Source of the DNA: an uncultured bacterium
GTDB lineage: Bacteria > Bacillota > Clostridia > Lachnospirales > Lachnospiraceae
Reading direction: 5' to 3'
NCBI GenBank assembly: GCA_905214675.1
Contig: CAJMMS010000040.1
Coordinates: forward strand, 1-15,228
Length of the DNA stretch: 15,228 bases
The notes below the pieces were generated by a model. It saw only the letters and a list, made by a program, of their open reading frames with translations. It did not search any database and had not been told where the DNA came from. How positions within the stretch are numbered: position 1 is the first letter of the stretch; every line of letters starts with the position of its first letter. This document shows positions 13,961 to 15,228 of this stretch, one piece after another. The translations under genes were made by a program, and so were the position numbers.

Positions 13961-15228
13961 TTATTTCTTTTTATACACTGCTTTTTTGCTGATTCCATTC
14001 TTCTTCAGAGTCTTTTTCAGCTTGCCCAGTGCTTTCTTTGGCATCTTCTTAGCGGTAACAACTTTCATCTTTGCAGAAGTTCCTTTAAATGCCTTCTTTC
14101 CAATCTTCACTGCCTTTGTTCCTTTGAAGGTCACATTTGCCAGTTTTTTACATTTTTCGAAACTGCCTGCGCCAATGCTGGTCACATTTTTACCGATCAC
14201 AACACTGGTAATCCGACTGTTCTTCTTCGCTGCATTCTTCCTGATCGAAGTTACTTTAAAAGTTACACCTTCAATCTTCACCGTTGCTGCAATCGTAATC
14301 TTTTTGCCTTTTCCGGTTACTTTTACGGCTTCGGCTGTTCCACCCTGTGCCGCAGATTTGGTTACTGCATACTGTACACCTTTTACGGTAACGGTTGTTC
14401 CAACTGCAGGTACTTTTGTTTCCGGTGCCGGATTCGTTTTATCGGTACCCGGTGCAGTTGGCTGTGTTTTATCGTTGTCCGGTGTTGTTTCTTTCTTCAG
14501 CGCCTTCTGTGCCGCATTGAGTTTTGACAGGGCTTTTTCGACCTGCTCTTTTGTTGCTTTTTCATCATTCAGCACATTCTGTGCTTCTTGCAATGCTGCT
14601 TTAAATGCATTTACAGTCTCTTGTGTATAACCGTTCAGGTCTGTTTTGCCTGCCTCAGCTACTGCAGTTGTCAGACTGCCTTTATCCGGTTTTTCCTTCA
14701 GTCCAGTTATTGCTGCTGTCAGTGCTGCCAGTGCATTGTTTACTTGTTCCTGAGTCATATCATCTTCCAGTTCCAGAGCAAGTTTTGCTTTTGCTGCATC
14801 CAGTGCATCCTGATATGCTTTTGCAGTTGCATCAGTGTAGATACTAAGATCCTTGTCCTGTGCTGCCAGAACTGCATTCCAGAGTGCATCGGTATCGATC
14901 ATGACCGGTGTTGTTGCAATGTATTTGTAAGCATTAAATTCTGCTGCTGTCACATGTTGATTCTTTGTTGCTGTATCGTCCAGGGTTGCAAGTGCACGGA
15001 TCTGGATTCTTCGCATTTCAGTCGGTGCAAACGTTGCCGTCTTAACCGTCTTGTCTGCGTCCCACTCACCACTTGTCAGTTCTTTGAAATCATTTCCGGA
15101 TTCTGTAGTACTGTATAACAGTTTGTATTTTGTAATAATACCATTTACAGAAGTTCCGGATGAACGAGGTACATACTCAAATTTGTTGATTGTTACATTC
15201 TGACCAAAGTCAATCGTAAATTCATTAT
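13961..15228 (-). CDS. Large secreted/surface protein, C-terminal part: F5/8C, two FIVAR and LRR_5-like domains (partial)
   Basis: The frame is open to the window edge, so the ATG at 15016 is internal and the N-terminus lies outside. About 421 residues are visible. Residues 1-100 resemble an F5/8 type C (CBM32-like) carbohydrate-binding domain (FTIDFGQNVTINKFEYVPR; later FAPTEMRRIQIRALA). Two FIVAR domains follow, about 111-178 and 183-244, sharing the spaced Tyr-Thr and ALxxLxAAxxxL pattern. A Thr/Pro/Asp linker (246-272) leads to a BspA-like LRR_5 region (about 273-390; VTSIRKNAAKKNSRITSVVIG, ITSIGAGSFEKC-like) and a very lysine-rich end. There is no LPXTG motif. This layout is known from big extracellular glycoside hydrolases and mucin- or glycan-targeting proteins of gut Clostridia; the catalytic domain, if any, is not visible. 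Confidence 0.85.
   Translation of the reverse strand, partial: NEFTIDFGQNVTINKFEYVPRSSGTSVNGIITKYKLLYSTTESGNDFKELTSGEWDADKTVKTATFAPTEMRRIQIRALATLDDTATKNQHVTAAEFNAYKYIATTPVMIDTDALWNAVLAAQDKDLSIYTDATAKAYQDALDAAKAKLALELEDDMTQEQVNNALAALTAAITGLKEKPDKGSLTTAVAEAGKTDLNGYTQETVNAFKAALQEAQNVLNDEKATKEQVEKALSKLNAAQKALKKETTPDNDKTQPTAPGTDKTNPAPETKVPAVGTTVTVKGVQYAVTKSAAQGGTAEAVKVTGKGKKITIAATVKIEGVTFKVTSIRKNAAKKNSRITSVVIGKNVTSIGAGSFEKCKKLANVTFKGTKAVKIGKKAFKGTSAKMKVVTAKKMPKKALGKLKKTLKKNGISKKAVYKKK

Overview
The gene families, the long Prs variant and the FIVAR/LRR_5 surface protein point to a low-to-mid-GC Gram-positive anaerobe of the Lachnospiraceae, most likely a gut acetogen of the Blautia type. This is inferred from content; no rRNA or other taxonomic marker is present. 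Almost everything is on the minus strand; only prs (12645-13820) is on the plus strand.

Region 1 (2-4420, minus) is a carbon monoxide dehydrogenase / Wood-Ljungdahl operon. A strong promoter (TTGAGA-N17-TATAAT, 4392-4420) drives a His-rich putative nickel-binding protein, a CooT-family nickel protein, a MetF-type methylenetetrahydrofolate reductase, the CooC nickel-insertion ATPase and the Ni-Fe CO dehydrogenase CooS. CooS ends two bases from the window edge, so the rest of the pathway (acetyl-CoA synthase, corrinoid proteins) may follow outside. Three of five genes look like nickel handling for the C-cluster, and MetF lies among them. The 123-nt cooC-cooS spacer has two clear hairpins.

Region 2 (4487-8011, minus) holds a small zinc-ribbon membrane protein with its own candidate promoter, then a three-gene ABC importer (lipoprotein, permease, ATPase) of the TrpXYZ/ABC_sub_bind type, with its own promoter (TTGACG-N17-TATAGT) and a hairpin between the lipoprotein and permease genes.

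Region 3 (8022-12484, minus) is a tightly packed housekeeping operon: PDZ-radical SAM-DUF512 protein, ribosome-assembly GTPase Der, acyltransferase PlsY and glycerol-3-phosphate dehydrogenase GpsA. PlsY and GpsA act in consecutive phospholipid steps, GpsA making glycerol-3-phosphate and PlsY acylating it.

Region 4 (12532-13880, plus) is a divergently transcribed, unusually long ribose-phosphate pyrophosphokinase with a clear promoter and terminator. Its 3' end converges on region 5 (13961-15228, minus), the C-terminal part of a large secreted protein: F5/8 type C domain, two FIVAR domains, and a lysine-rich LRR_5-like C-terminus. Between them lie three consecutive hairpins, one a perfect 20-bp inverted repeat.

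Six starts were moved downstream of the longest ORF on ribosome-binding-site evidence (cooS, metF, zinc ribbon, ATPase, permease, lipoprotein). No tRNA, rRNA, CRISPR array, transposase or phage gene was seen, and no gene-free stretch exceeds 300 bases.
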